Shown: one piece after another, positions 1-6,384 of the stretch
How positions within the stretch are numbered: the first letter of the stretch is position 1
Layout of the letters: the number at the start of each line of letters is the position of its first letter
From: Lachnospiraceae bacterium UBA2868
GTDB lineage: Bacteria > Bacillota_A > Clostridia > Lachnospirales > Lachnospiraceae
Reading direction: 5' to 3'
DNA length: 6,901 nt
Assembly: GCA_002350465.1 (NCBI GenBank)
Contig: DEEW01000029.1
Location: 6,041 to 12,941, forward strand
Notes under the pieces: generated by a model
Database searches by the model: none
What the model was told of the DNA's origin: nothing
The model's input: the letters and a program-made list of their open reading frames with translations, nothing else
Program-made: the position numbers and the translations under genes

Positions 1-431
1 CCCACAATGTATGACGGTTTGCGGCCATGCTGTCTGGGGTATGTAAGCGAACCCGGGTTGATAAGCGTAACCGGCCCTTCCTCTTTTATCATCGGAACAT
101 GTGTATGACCGAAGAACACAAAATCAGCGTGATTTTCAGCCGCCAGATAAAACAGCGATGAAAGATCGGAATACAGCCGATACCTGTGCCCGTGGGTAAG
201 TACCGCCTTGTATTTTCCTATATCGAACACTCTTACCCTGTCCATATCCGGGTCATAATCGTTATTACCGGCTACAACGTGAAGTGTGCAGTTAACCTTT
301 GTTCGAAGTTCATCGTATGCCCCCTCCAGATCTCCGCAATGAATGAGCATATCAAAAGGAGCTTCCCTGTCAATGACTTCGTACATCGTGTCGTTATATC
401 CGTGTGTGTCGCTTAAAATCAATACTTTCAT
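1..431 (-). CDS. YfcE/MJ0936-family metallophosphoesterase (3' end beyond window)
   Basis: Calcineurin-like phosphodiesterase of the small YfcE/MJ0936/YsnB type; such proteins bind two metal ions and hydrolyse phosphodiesters, with the physiological substrate usually unknown. Starting at the ATG at 431-429, 143 codons are visible before the left edge. The metal-ligand motifs appear in family order: D8-T-H10 (SDTHG), H31-C-G-D34, G55-N-N-D58, H80-G-H82 and G108-H-T-H111, followed by an INPGS element at 124-128. The family is usually about 155-165 residues, so only a short C-terminal piece is missing. No signal peptide or membrane segment is seen, so it is probably cytoplasmic. A GAGG sequence just downstream of the rdgB stop codon serves as ribosome site, and the gap to rdgB is only 16 bases. 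The pair resembles the adjacent ysnA-ysnB genes of Bacillus subtilis, which supports cotranscription. Confidence 0.93.
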   Translation of the reverse strand, partial: MKVLILSDTHGYNDTMYEVIDREAPFDMLIHCGDLEGAYDELRTKVNCTLHVVAGNNDYDPDMDRVRVFDIGKYKAVLTHGHRYRLYSDLSSLFYLAAENHADFVFFGHTHVPMIKEEGPVTLINPGSLTYPRQHGRKPSYIV

Positions 432-447
432 TTTATGACTACCTCAG

Positions 448-1044
448 TCAACCGGCAATCTCTTTCTCAAGAATGTCCCTCATCATCCGAAGCGCCTTGC
501 CTCTGTGAGAAATCTCATTCTTTTCTTCCGGTGAAAGTTCGGCCGAAGTACAGCCTCTTTCCGGAAGGAAAAATATGGGATCGTAACCGAAACCGTTCTT
601 CCCGGCACTCTTATATGCTACACGCCCCTCCATGGTTGCCTTGACAGTCTCGCTTGACCCATCCGGTCGAACAAGACAGATTGCGCAGACAAAGCGTGCA
701 GTCCGCTTTTCGTCAGGGACTCCTTCCATTCTCCGCAGGAGTTCTGCATTCTTGACGGAATACGGTGTATCCTCACCCATGAACCTTGACGAATATATCC
801 CGGGTTCTTTGTTAAGATAATCTATCTCCAATCCCGAATCGTCCGCAAGCGTCGGAAGATTGCATTTTTTCGCGATAGCGCTTGCCTTAAGGTAGGCATT
901 TTCTTCAAAGGTCGTTCCTGTCTCTTCAACCTCTGTATAGTATCCGGCATCCTTCATCGATACGATCTCTATCCCCATATTCTCTGTTATCTGCCGTATT
1001 TCCCTGAGTTTGTTTTCATTTCCCGTTGCAAATATTATCTTCAT
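448..1044 (-). CDS. rdgB: RdgB/HAM1-type dITP/XTP pyrophosphatase
   Basis: Non-canonical purine NTP pyrophosphatase, which hydrolyses dITP, ITP and XTP to the monophosphate plus pyrophosphate and so keeps deaminated purines out of DNA and RNA. The 198 residues match the usual family length (about 195-205). Diagnostic motifs are all present: ATGN at 6-9 with K12 (phosphate binding), ETGTTFEENA at 41-50, LADDSGLEID at 66-75 with the metal/catalytic acids D68 and D69, PGIYSSR at 81-87, GFGYDPIF at 151-158 and SHRGKAL at 179-185. It is a soluble cytoplasmic enzyme. The ATG at 1044 gives the canonical MKIIFATGN start. An AGGAGG lies upstream at 1059-1064, spaced unusually far (14 nt) with a palindrome between. 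A 40-base gap separates it from the response regulator, so it is likely in the same operon; it precedes a metallophosphoesterase, as ysnA precedes ysnB in B. subtilis. Confidence 0.97.
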   Translation of the reverse strand: MKIIFATGNENKLREIRQITENMGIEIVSMKDAGYYTEVEETGTTFEENAYLKASAIAKKCNLPTLADDSGLEIDYLNKEPGIYSSRFMGEDTPYSVKNAELLRRMEGVPDEKRTARFVCAICLVRPDGSSETVKATMEGRVAYKSAGKNGFGYDPIFFLPERGCTSAELSPEEKNEISHRGKALRMMRDILEKEIAG

Positions 1045-1045
1045 C

Positions 1046-1057
1046 GTCTGATCAGAC
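1046..1057 (-). promoter_or_regulatory. 12-bp perfect palindrome between rdgB ribosome site and start codon
   Basis: GTCTGATCAGAC is fully self-complementary and fills the spacer between the AGGAGGGG ribosome site (1057-1064) and the rdgB ATG. In RNA it could form a 4-bp stem with a GATC loop, which would shorten an otherwise long 12-14 nt spacer. A perfect 12-bp palindrome is expected once or twice by chance in a window of this size, so only its position is suggestive. Confidence 0.3.
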
Positions 1058-1084
1058 CCCTCCTATCAACATTTACTCGGTCGC

Positions 1085-1837
1085 TTAACCTTTCTGAAAA
1101 AAATCATCTATATTTGACAGCCACTCCTCGGGAGGCATCGTTTTGAGCAGGTATTTTTCAGGCTTTAGTGACAACACCTGCATAACGCTTTCCTTGTCAT
1201 TCTTGGATGTAAGAAACATTACCGGAATGTCCGCCGTTGCAACTTCGCTCCTGATCATCTCAAGTACTTTTGCACCGGATATGACAGGCATCTCGTAATC
1301 AAGCAGTATAAGATCAACCTTATTGTTAGCCAGAAACGTTATCGCATTCATCCCCGAATTTGCCATATATACACGATAGTTCTTATCCAGAAGCGACTTG
1401 ATCATCCGAAGCATTGTCGGATCATCATCGACAATAAGTATCTTTTTATGTTCCTCGGCCGCTCTTCCGCGCTCAACCTCCGCATCGAGATACCCTGCAA
1501 GTTCCTTGACGTTAAGGGGTCTTAGGACCTTTCTGGTCACTATCTCTTCGGGAATAAAACCGACAATCTCTTCTATTTCCTGGTCATTACCAACAACGAA
1601 GAGTGACAATTCCTTTTCTATGACAATGTCTTTGAGATACACGAGAAACTCCGAGTCCGCAACAAGTTCCGCATCGAGATACAGGATAACTATCTTCGGA
1701 ATATCAGACAATTTCCCCACGTTGCCGATCTTTGCCGTTACTTCCTCGACCTCATATTCCTCCTTCTTAAGTCCGTTTATGATGGCATTCATCATAAATC
1801 CGACTGTCTCTCCGATAAGCAGAACTCTCTTGTCCAT
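1085..1837 (-). CDS. Two-receiver response regulator without output domain
   Basis: A 250-residue soluble signalling protein with two receiver-like halves. The C-terminal half (about 132-250) is a canonical CheY-type receiver: acidic pocket D137-D138-D139 (ILIVDDD), phosphoacceptor D180 in LLDYEMP, T210 in FLTSK and conserved K232, although K232 is followed by TMP rather than the usual proline. The N-terminal half (about 1-122) has the same strand/helix rhythm but looks degenerate: GET replaces the acidic pair after strand 1, an aspartate remains at D55 (ILYLDAE), and RP stands where KP is expected. There is no DNA-binding, cyclase or enzyme domain. I chose the ATG at 1837 rather than the in-frame GTG at 1840 because GGAGG at 1845-1849 lies 7 nt from the ATG but only 4 nt from the GTG. 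The ATG overlaps the kinase TGA by one base (TGATG), pointing to translational coupling. It is the probable final phosphate acceptor of the adjacent hybrid kinase. Confidence 0.9.
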   Translation of the reverse strand: MDKRVLLIGETVGFMMNAIINGLKKEEYEVEEVTAKIGNVGKLSDIPKIVILYLDAELVADSEFLVYLKDIVIEKELSLFVVGNDQEIEEIVGFIPEEIVTRKVLRPLNVKELAGYLDAEVERGRAAEEHKKILIVDDDPTMLRMIKSLLDKNYRVYMANSGMNAITFLANNKVDLILLDYEMPVISGAKVLEMIRSEVATADIPVMFLTSKNDKESVMQVLSLKPEKYLLKTMPPEEWLSNIDDFFQKG

Positions 1838-4800
1838 CACAATTCCTCCATAAGTGCATCACGATCAAGCCTCGTTACAAGATCGCACACCCGCGTGAAC
1901 TTTTCGGATTCCTCATCCGGTATTCTGTACTCCTTCAGCATATTCACAACATCATCTGCCGTATCATAATCAAACGCCTCTACGGCTTCACGGATAGCGG
2001 AATATGCCTCTGCAAGCCCTCCCGCATCTATCTCCTGCCGATCCGGATCATCCTCTTCATCCACTGCTTCGAGCGGCATGAGCTTATCATAAAATCCTCT
2101 GTACATTTCAAGAAGCTGCGGTGTCTTTGCATCGATCTTTTCCCTGTCAAGATCATCTCCCGCTTTTTCAAGTTCCGCAGCCAAAGCACTAAGCTCCAGC
2201 GCCCCTATAAGCCTTGCCGAACTTTTCAGTGCATGAACGGCTATCGTATAATCCCTGATATTTCCGTCTGCAAGCAGCCCCTCTATTTTATCGGGCTCAC
2301 TCTTTAGCGAGACGCAAAAATCATGAACCGCACCTTTTAATATATCCGCATTCATGCAATTTGCAAGTGCAGCTTTTGCATCGATACCCGAAACCTCCCC
2401 AAGACGCTTTACAAAATCATCCTCATGTTCCGGTGTATCTTCTGAAAGTTCCGTACCGGAGGGCACCTTAACCTTGTCCTTCGGCAGATAATCCTTTATC
2501 ATCTTCTCAAGCTTCGCCGCGTCTATCGGCTTGCTTAAGTAATCGTCAAAACCTTCCTTTATAAACTCTTCTCTGGCATTTGCCACAACGTTTGCGGTAA
2601 GCACGATAACAGGTGCCTTGCTGCACAGATTGTCATCCGCCCCCATTCCTTTCATAGTGTGAAGAGTCTCAACCCCGTCCATTTCCGGCATCCGCTGGTC
2701 CATAAAAATGATATCGTATGATTTTCTCCGTATCATCTCAAGGCACTGCTTTCCGCTAAGTGCGGTATCAACCCTCACCTTCGTCGGTTTTAAGAGCCCC
2801 TGGGCAACGGTCAAGTTCATCGGCGTATCATCGACGATCAGAATGTCCGCTTCCGGAGCGATAAAGCTGACCTTGTACTTGGCCGTACTGCTTACGGAAT
2901 TGCGGTAAGTCTCGTTAAAATCGCCTATTGGGTCCCACTTGACCACACGCTGTGCTACTTCAAAGGAAAAATCAGATCCTTCTCCGTACACACTCGATAC
3001 TTTAAGAGATGTCCCCATCATGTCAAGAAGCTGCTTGACTATACTCATTCCGAGGCCGGTGCCTTCTATTGTGCGGTTTCTTGACTCCTCGATCCGCTCA
3101 AAAGGAGAATAAAGTCTTGCCAGATCCTCTTCTTTGATCCCGATTCCGGTATCCTTAACCTGGGCAAAGAGCCATATCTCATCATCAGATTTGCGCCGCC
3201 CGGAAATGTTCAGGGTAACGCTTCCTTCATGGGTATATTTTACGGCGTTGTTTAATATATTAAGGATGCACTGCTTAAGGCGGATCTCATCGCCGTACAG
3301 AACATGCGGTGTATCGCTCGCCACATTCACAATCAGCTCAAGCCCCTTATCCTTAGCCTTCTCTCTTACCATATTGATAAGGTCGTTTATAGTTGAACTA
3401 AGCTCATATTCCGCCGGTACAATCTCCATCTTGCCGGCTTCGATCTTGGAAAAATCAAGCAGATCATTTATAAGTGCCAGCAGAGTCCTTCCCGAATTCT
3501 TGATGTCCGCCGCATATTTTACTATATTTTCATCCGCGCTTTCGCGCAAAATCATTTCGTCAAGACCAAGCACCGCATTTATAGGTGTCCTTATCTCATG
3601 AGATACATTTGACAGGAACGTACTCTTGGCTTCCGACGCCGCCTTGGCTACCCGCAGATCTTCTTCAAGCTGACGCTCCCGTTTCATCTCATCGATATAA
3701 CTGTTAAGCTCCTTGACCATCTTGTCAACAACACCGTACAGCTCTTCGATCTCATCCTCGCTGTGTATATCTATTGATGAGAGTCTTTTCTCTATCTCAA
3801 GCCTTTGCTCCACATCATCACCGAACCCGCTTACCGCATCGGTGATCTCGGTTATAGGCTGTGCAATCAGTTTCTGACCTATGAAATTGGAGACCAGCAC
3901 TATGGGATGAATTACACATAACAGCATCATGATAAGCTTCAGGTCAAATGCTATCCCCTTATCATCGTATGCAAATCCGTTCACGGGATCATAGGCTCTT
4001 GCCTTCTCAAATGCATCAGTAAATTCGCCCGGTTTAAACAGTTCATTAAATCCGTTACCATTCATCCCGGGATCCCCGGATTCTTCAGGCTTCGGCGGAG
4101 GATTTTTGTCATCGGGAAGCACTCCTTCCTGAAAATTTTCCGCCCGGCTTTGTTCCATCATTTTCGGGATCAGGCTGTTTGTAAAAAACGCTGCGGCTAT
4201 CCCCATAAATATGGCTTCTACAAGAAACAGCGCAAAAATCTTTCCCGAAAGACTTCTGTATCCGTGCCCTTTCCCGTCACGCATGAAATTAATAAAGCTG
4301 CTCGAATCAGTGCTCTCGCACCCCAGTTTATTCTTCAACGATTCGGCACATTTATTCGAAAACCAGTATATAAGCAGACATATAACAACGGACTGGGGAA
4401 CAATATTTATGATGTGCCTCACTAAGCTCTCTATTGTGACCTCAGAAAATGATTCTCCTGGAATCAGCACAAATATAAGGTAATACGAAAGCGAGAGTGC
4501 CATTCCGGAACAAAGACCTGCAATTATCGTTCTCGGAATGCTTTTGCATATACCGGCTGTTTTTATATAGCTGAATATATATATTGCAATCAGGTGAAAG
4601 AACAGGAAAAACGCATAGCTGGGAGATACAAATATCGCCACGACAAAAACCGGTGTAAAACATATGATTCCCCCGACCCATCCGTATAATACCGAAATAA
4701 AAGAGATCGGAACAAGGTAAAACAGGAATATAAAAACTGACAGCTCACTTGACACCGTCGTATCCAGGAAGCAAAACCAGTACAGTACTATGCTAAGCGC

Positions 4801-5001
4801 AGCCATAATGGCAATTATACAAGCCTGTGTAATGTGCCTTCTCCTTTTTCCGCCGTCTGCACGTCTTAGATTCAGGTCACCTAAAATATTACCAAGCGTC
4901 CACTTTCTGTAGCTTCTCAGTCTCTCTTTTCTGTCATTCAGTCTCTCTTTTTTCTCTTTCAGCCGTTCGCTGCGAAGAAGATTCGTTCTCATAGATTTCA
5001 C
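1837..5001 (-). CDS. Membrane hybrid sensor histidine kinase (8 TM-HAMP-HisKA-HATPase-REC-HPt)
   Basis: A 1054-residue tripartite sensor kinase. Residues 1-57 are a highly basic cytoplasmic N-terminus. About six hydrophobic helices follow (near 56-79, 86-108, 110-126, 128-147, 155-180, 198-214), then a seventh (253-276), a short proline/acid-rich external segment (277-352) and an eighth (353-376). A HAMP-like region and coiled coil span about 377-460. HisKA has phosphoacceptor H468 (SHEIRTPIN). The ATPase domain has the N box (N581-N585), G1 (DTGIGI 617-622), G2 (GTGLG 647-651) and a G3-like GEGSDFSF. The receiver has D724-D725, phosphoacceptor D768, T802 and K824. HPt has H923 in HALKSSAR. 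A helical tail (about 985-1054) is unassigned. The signal cannot be deduced. The start is taken as the GTG at 5001, which overlaps the methyltransferase TGA by 4 bases (GTGA); an ATG at 4992 is the alternative, and neither has a well-placed ribosome site. The stop overlaps the response regulator start. Confidence 0.93.
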   Translation of the reverse strand: MKSMRTNLLRSERLKEKKERLNDRKERLRSYRKWTLGNILGDLNLRRADGGKRRRHITQACIIAIMAALSIVLYWFCFLDTTVSSELSVFIFLFYLVPISFISVLYGWVGGIICFTPVFVVAIFVSPSYAFFLFFHLIAIYIFSYIKTAGICKSIPRTIIAGLCSGMALSLSYYLIFVLIPGESFSEVTIESLVRHIINIVPQSVVICLLIYWFSNKCAESLKNKLGCESTDSSSFINFMRDGKGHGYRSLSGKIFALFLVEAIFMGIAAAFFTNSLIPKMMEQSRAENFQEGVLPDDKNPPPKPEESGDPGMNGNGFNELFKPGEFTDAFEKARAYDPVNGFAYDDKGIAFDLKLIMMLLCVIHPIVLVSNFIGQKLIAQPITEITDAVSGFGDDVEQRLEIEKRLSSIDIHSEDEIEELYGVVDKMVKELNSYIDEMKRERQLEEDLRVAKAASEAKSTFLSNVSHEIRTPINAVLGLDEMILRESADENIVKYAADIKNSGRTLLALINDLLDFSKIEAGKMEIVPAEYELSSTINDLINMVREKAKDKGLELIVNVASDTPHVLYGDEIRLKQCILNILNNAVKYTHEGSVTLNISGRRKSDDEIWLFAQVKDTGIGIKEEDLARLYSPFERIEESRNRTIEGTGLGMSIVKQLLDMMGTSLKVSSVYGEGSDFSFEVAQRVVKWDPIGDFNETYRNSVSSTAKYKVSFIAPEADILIVDDTPMNLTVAQGLLKPTKVRVDTALSGKQCLEMIRRKSYDIIFMDQRMPEMDGVETLHTMKGMGADDNLCSKAPVIVLTANVVANAREEFIKEGFDDYLSKPIDAAKLEKMIKDYLPKDKVKVPSGTELSEDTPEHEDDFVKRLGEVSGIDAKAALANCMNADILKGAVHDFCVSLKSEPDKIEGLLADGNIRDYTIAVHALKSSARLIGALELSALAAELEKAGDDLDREKIDAKTPQLLEMYRGFYDKLMPLEAVDEEDDPDRQEIDAGGLAEAYSAIREAVEAFDYDTADDVVNMLKEYRIPDEESEKFTRVCDLVTRLDRDALMEEL

Positions 5002-6158
5002 TTCGTAATATTTCCCTTCCCTTTTCCGTTCGGTTTAGGTCCGTTGAACTGATAAAAATATGTCTTCATCATTCCGTTATATATCTTGCGGTTCTTATCC
5101 GCCCTGCGTCCCATGTATTTTTCCGCATCCTGATATCCTGTTATGACAAATGCGGACCATGAATCAAGGGCGGCATATCTGTCAGCAAGTTCCTTGTAAA
5201 TACCGGTTATCTCATCCTTTTCCCCAAGTCTTTCACCATAAGGAGGATTCGTGATTATAAATCCGTATTTCTTCGGGTGCGACAGCTGGGAGACGGGGCG
5301 TCTCTGAAAATGTATCATCTGCGCAACACCTGCATCCTCTGCATTCTGTCTTGCGGCCTTTATCATCTCATCATCAATATCGTATCCCTGAATATCAGGA
5401 TGCACGCTCATATCGATCATGTCATTTGCCTCATCTACCGCTTCGTACCATGTTTTGCGCGGCGCGATGTGAACCCAGTCCTCTGCCGTAAATTCCCTGT
5501 TCATTCCCGGGGCGATCTTCGCCGCCATCATCGCTGCCTCTATGGGTATCGTTCCACACCCGCAGAAAGGATCTACAAGTATCCTGTCATATTTCCACGG
5601 AGTCAGCATTATAAGGCCCGCTGCCAGATTTTCCGCAAGGGGCGCGTGGCTTACAAGTTTACGGTATCCGCGCTTATGTAGCGACTCGCCCGTTGTGTCG
5701 AGCCCGACCAGAACTCTGTCCTTATTAATGAAGATACGCAGAGGAAAGCTGTCCCCGTCCTCGGAAAACCAGTCTGTCCTGTACGTCTCCTTCAGTTTCT
5801 CTACCATCGCCTTTTTGACGATAGACTGTATGTCCGACGGTGAAAACAGCTTGGACTTGACACTGGCTGCCTTTGTTACCCAGAATTTTCCGTTCTCGGG
5901 AATATATTCTGCCCAGTCGATACTTCTAATACCCTCAAACAGCTCCTCAAACGTCGTTGCCGTAAAATCACCCGCTATCAGAAGAACTCTTTCCGCCGTG
6001 CGAAGGAAGACATTTGCTCTTGCGATCGCGCCTTCGTCCCCTTCAAAGATCACACGTCCGTCCATGACCTCAGTTATATTAAATCCGAGCTGCAATAATT
6101 CTTTTTTGAGCACCGCTTCCATACCGAAATGGCACGGCGCCATAAGAGTATATTTCAT
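4998..6158 (-). CDS. THUMP-domain class I SAM-dependent RNA methyltransferase (RlmL N-domain/YpsC type)
   Basis: Predicted N2-guanine methyltransferase of RNA, related to the m2G2445-forming half of E. coli RlmKL and to B. subtilis YpsC; 23S rRNA is the likely substrate by family, not shown here. At 386 residues it matches the stand-alone Firmicutes form. The N-terminus (APCHFGMEAVLKKEL, 7-21) is typical, a THUMP region covers about 50-155, and the Rossmann methyltransferase domain follows: SAM-binding DPFCGCGTIPIEAA (196-209), acidic GYDID (258-262) and catalytic NPPYG (304-308). An upstream in-frame ATG at 6179 would add seven residues, but I chose 6158 because GGGAGGAGG (6163-6171) is ideally spaced before it and MKYTLMAPCHFG is the family-like start. 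The basic, glycine/asparagine-rich tail ends in a TGA that overlaps the kinase start. It is the first gene of the leftward operon and has its own upstream promoter. Confidence 0.93.
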   Translation of the reverse strand: MKYTLMAPCHFGMEAVLKKELLQLGFNITEVMDGRVIFEGDEGAIARANVFLRTAERVLLIAGDFTATTFEELFEGIRSIDWAEYIPENGKFWVTKAASVKSKLFSPSDIQSIVKKAMVEKLKETYRTDWFSEDGDSFPLRIFINKDRVLVGLDTTGESLHKRGYRKLVSHAPLAENLAAGLIMLTPWKYDRILVDPFCGCGTIPIEAAMMAAKIAPGMNREFTAEDWVHIAPRKTWYEAVDEANDMIDMSVHPDIQGYDIDDEMIKAARQNAEDAGVAQMIHFQRRPVSQLSHPKKYGFIITNPPYGERLGEKDEITGIYKELADRYAALDSWSAFVITGYQDAEKYMGRRADKNRKIYNGMMKTYFYQFNGPKPNGKGKGNITK

Positions 6159-6162
6159 AGGT

Positions 6163-6192
6163 TCCTCCTCCCAATTCACTTCGTGAATCGGG
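6163..6192 (-). promoter_or_regulatory. Ribosome site with abutting hairpin, methyltransferase leader
   Basis: The strong GGGAGGAGG ribosome site (6163-6171) is directly preceded by a hairpin: CCCGATTCAC (6183-6192) pairs with GTGAATTGGG (6170-6179), ten pairs including one G-U, around a GAA loop. The last bases of the 3' arm are the first G residues of the ribosome site, so folding could affect ribosome loading. This element fixes the start codon at 6158 instead of 6179. Confidence 0.5.
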
Positions 6193-6208
6193 TCCTTCCT
6201 ATCAACAT

Positions 6209-6237
6209 ATTGTGCCTTATTACACCCTTTTTTTCAA
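6209..6237 (-). promoter_or_regulatory. Predicted sigma-A promoter of the leftward operon
   Basis: On the minus strand, TTGAAA (6232-6237) is followed after exactly 17 bases by CACAAT (6209-6214). The -35 matches 5 of 6 consensus bases and the -10 matches 4 of 6. Transcription would begin near 6202, giving a 5' leader of about 44 nt to the methyltransferase ATG that contains the hairpin at 6170-6192. This is assigned by pattern only. Confidence 0.5.
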
Positions 6238-6243
6238 GCACTT

Positions 6244-6301
6244 GTATATACGCCCTCCGGGAGGTGTCCATACCCCGCAAGCCCCGTAAATACGCCATCC
6301 G
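6244..6301 (-). repeat. Pair of operator-like direct repeats, 42-bp period
   Basis: GTATATACGCCCTCCG (6244-6259) and GTAAATACGCCATCCG (6286-6301) are identical at 14 of 16 positions and lie 42 bp apart, about four helical turns. The first includes the perfect palindrome GTATATAC and the second the near-palindrome CGTAAATACG (6285-6294). CCGCAAG also occurs twice (6275-6281, 6299-6305). The inner copy ends 7 bp upstream of the predicted leftward -35, where an activator might bind. The block is more GC-rich than the flanking AT-rich spacer. A dispersed intergenic repeat family is the main alternative. Confidence 0.4.
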
Positions 6302-6349
6302 CAAGATGTTGTGTCCCAAAATTTTTTTGATACTATTTTCCAAAAACGG

Positions 6350-6378
6350 TTGTTTTTTTTTAATATCCATAATATAAT
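6350..6378 (+). promoter_or_regulatory. Predicted sigma-A promoter of the malic enzyme transcript
   Basis: TTGTTT (6350-6355) and a perfect TATAAT (6373-6378) are separated by 17 bases. The start of transcription would be near 6385, which coincides with the 5' edge of the first leader hairpin. The surrounding AT-rich T tract (6353-6361) fits a strong promoter. The distance to the malic enzyme ATG is about 240 bases. Confidence 0.7.
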
Positions 6379-6384
6379 AACATT

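Noticed and set aside
1061..1072. TCCTATCAACAT shared with 6197-6208, in front of both rdgB and the methyltransferase
   Set aside because: An exact 12-base repeat is expected about once by chance in a window of this length, and the flanking sequences do not align well.
3134..3601. Plus-strand 155-codon open frame opposite the kinase catalytic region
   Set aside because: It lies entirely antisense to the HisKA/HATPase domains and has no motif or ribosome site.
5542..6186. Plus-strand 214-codon open frame opposite the methyltransferase
   Set aside because: The minus strand in this stretch has all methyltransferase motifs. The antisense frame has Ser/Arg-rich shadow composition and no ribosome site.
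6176..6370. Minus-strand 64-codon open frame in the intergenic region upstream of the methyltransferase
   Set aside because: It has no ribosome site before its ATG, starts in an AT-rich promoter tract, and crosses the predicted promoter and repeat block. The repeat content explains its odd composition.
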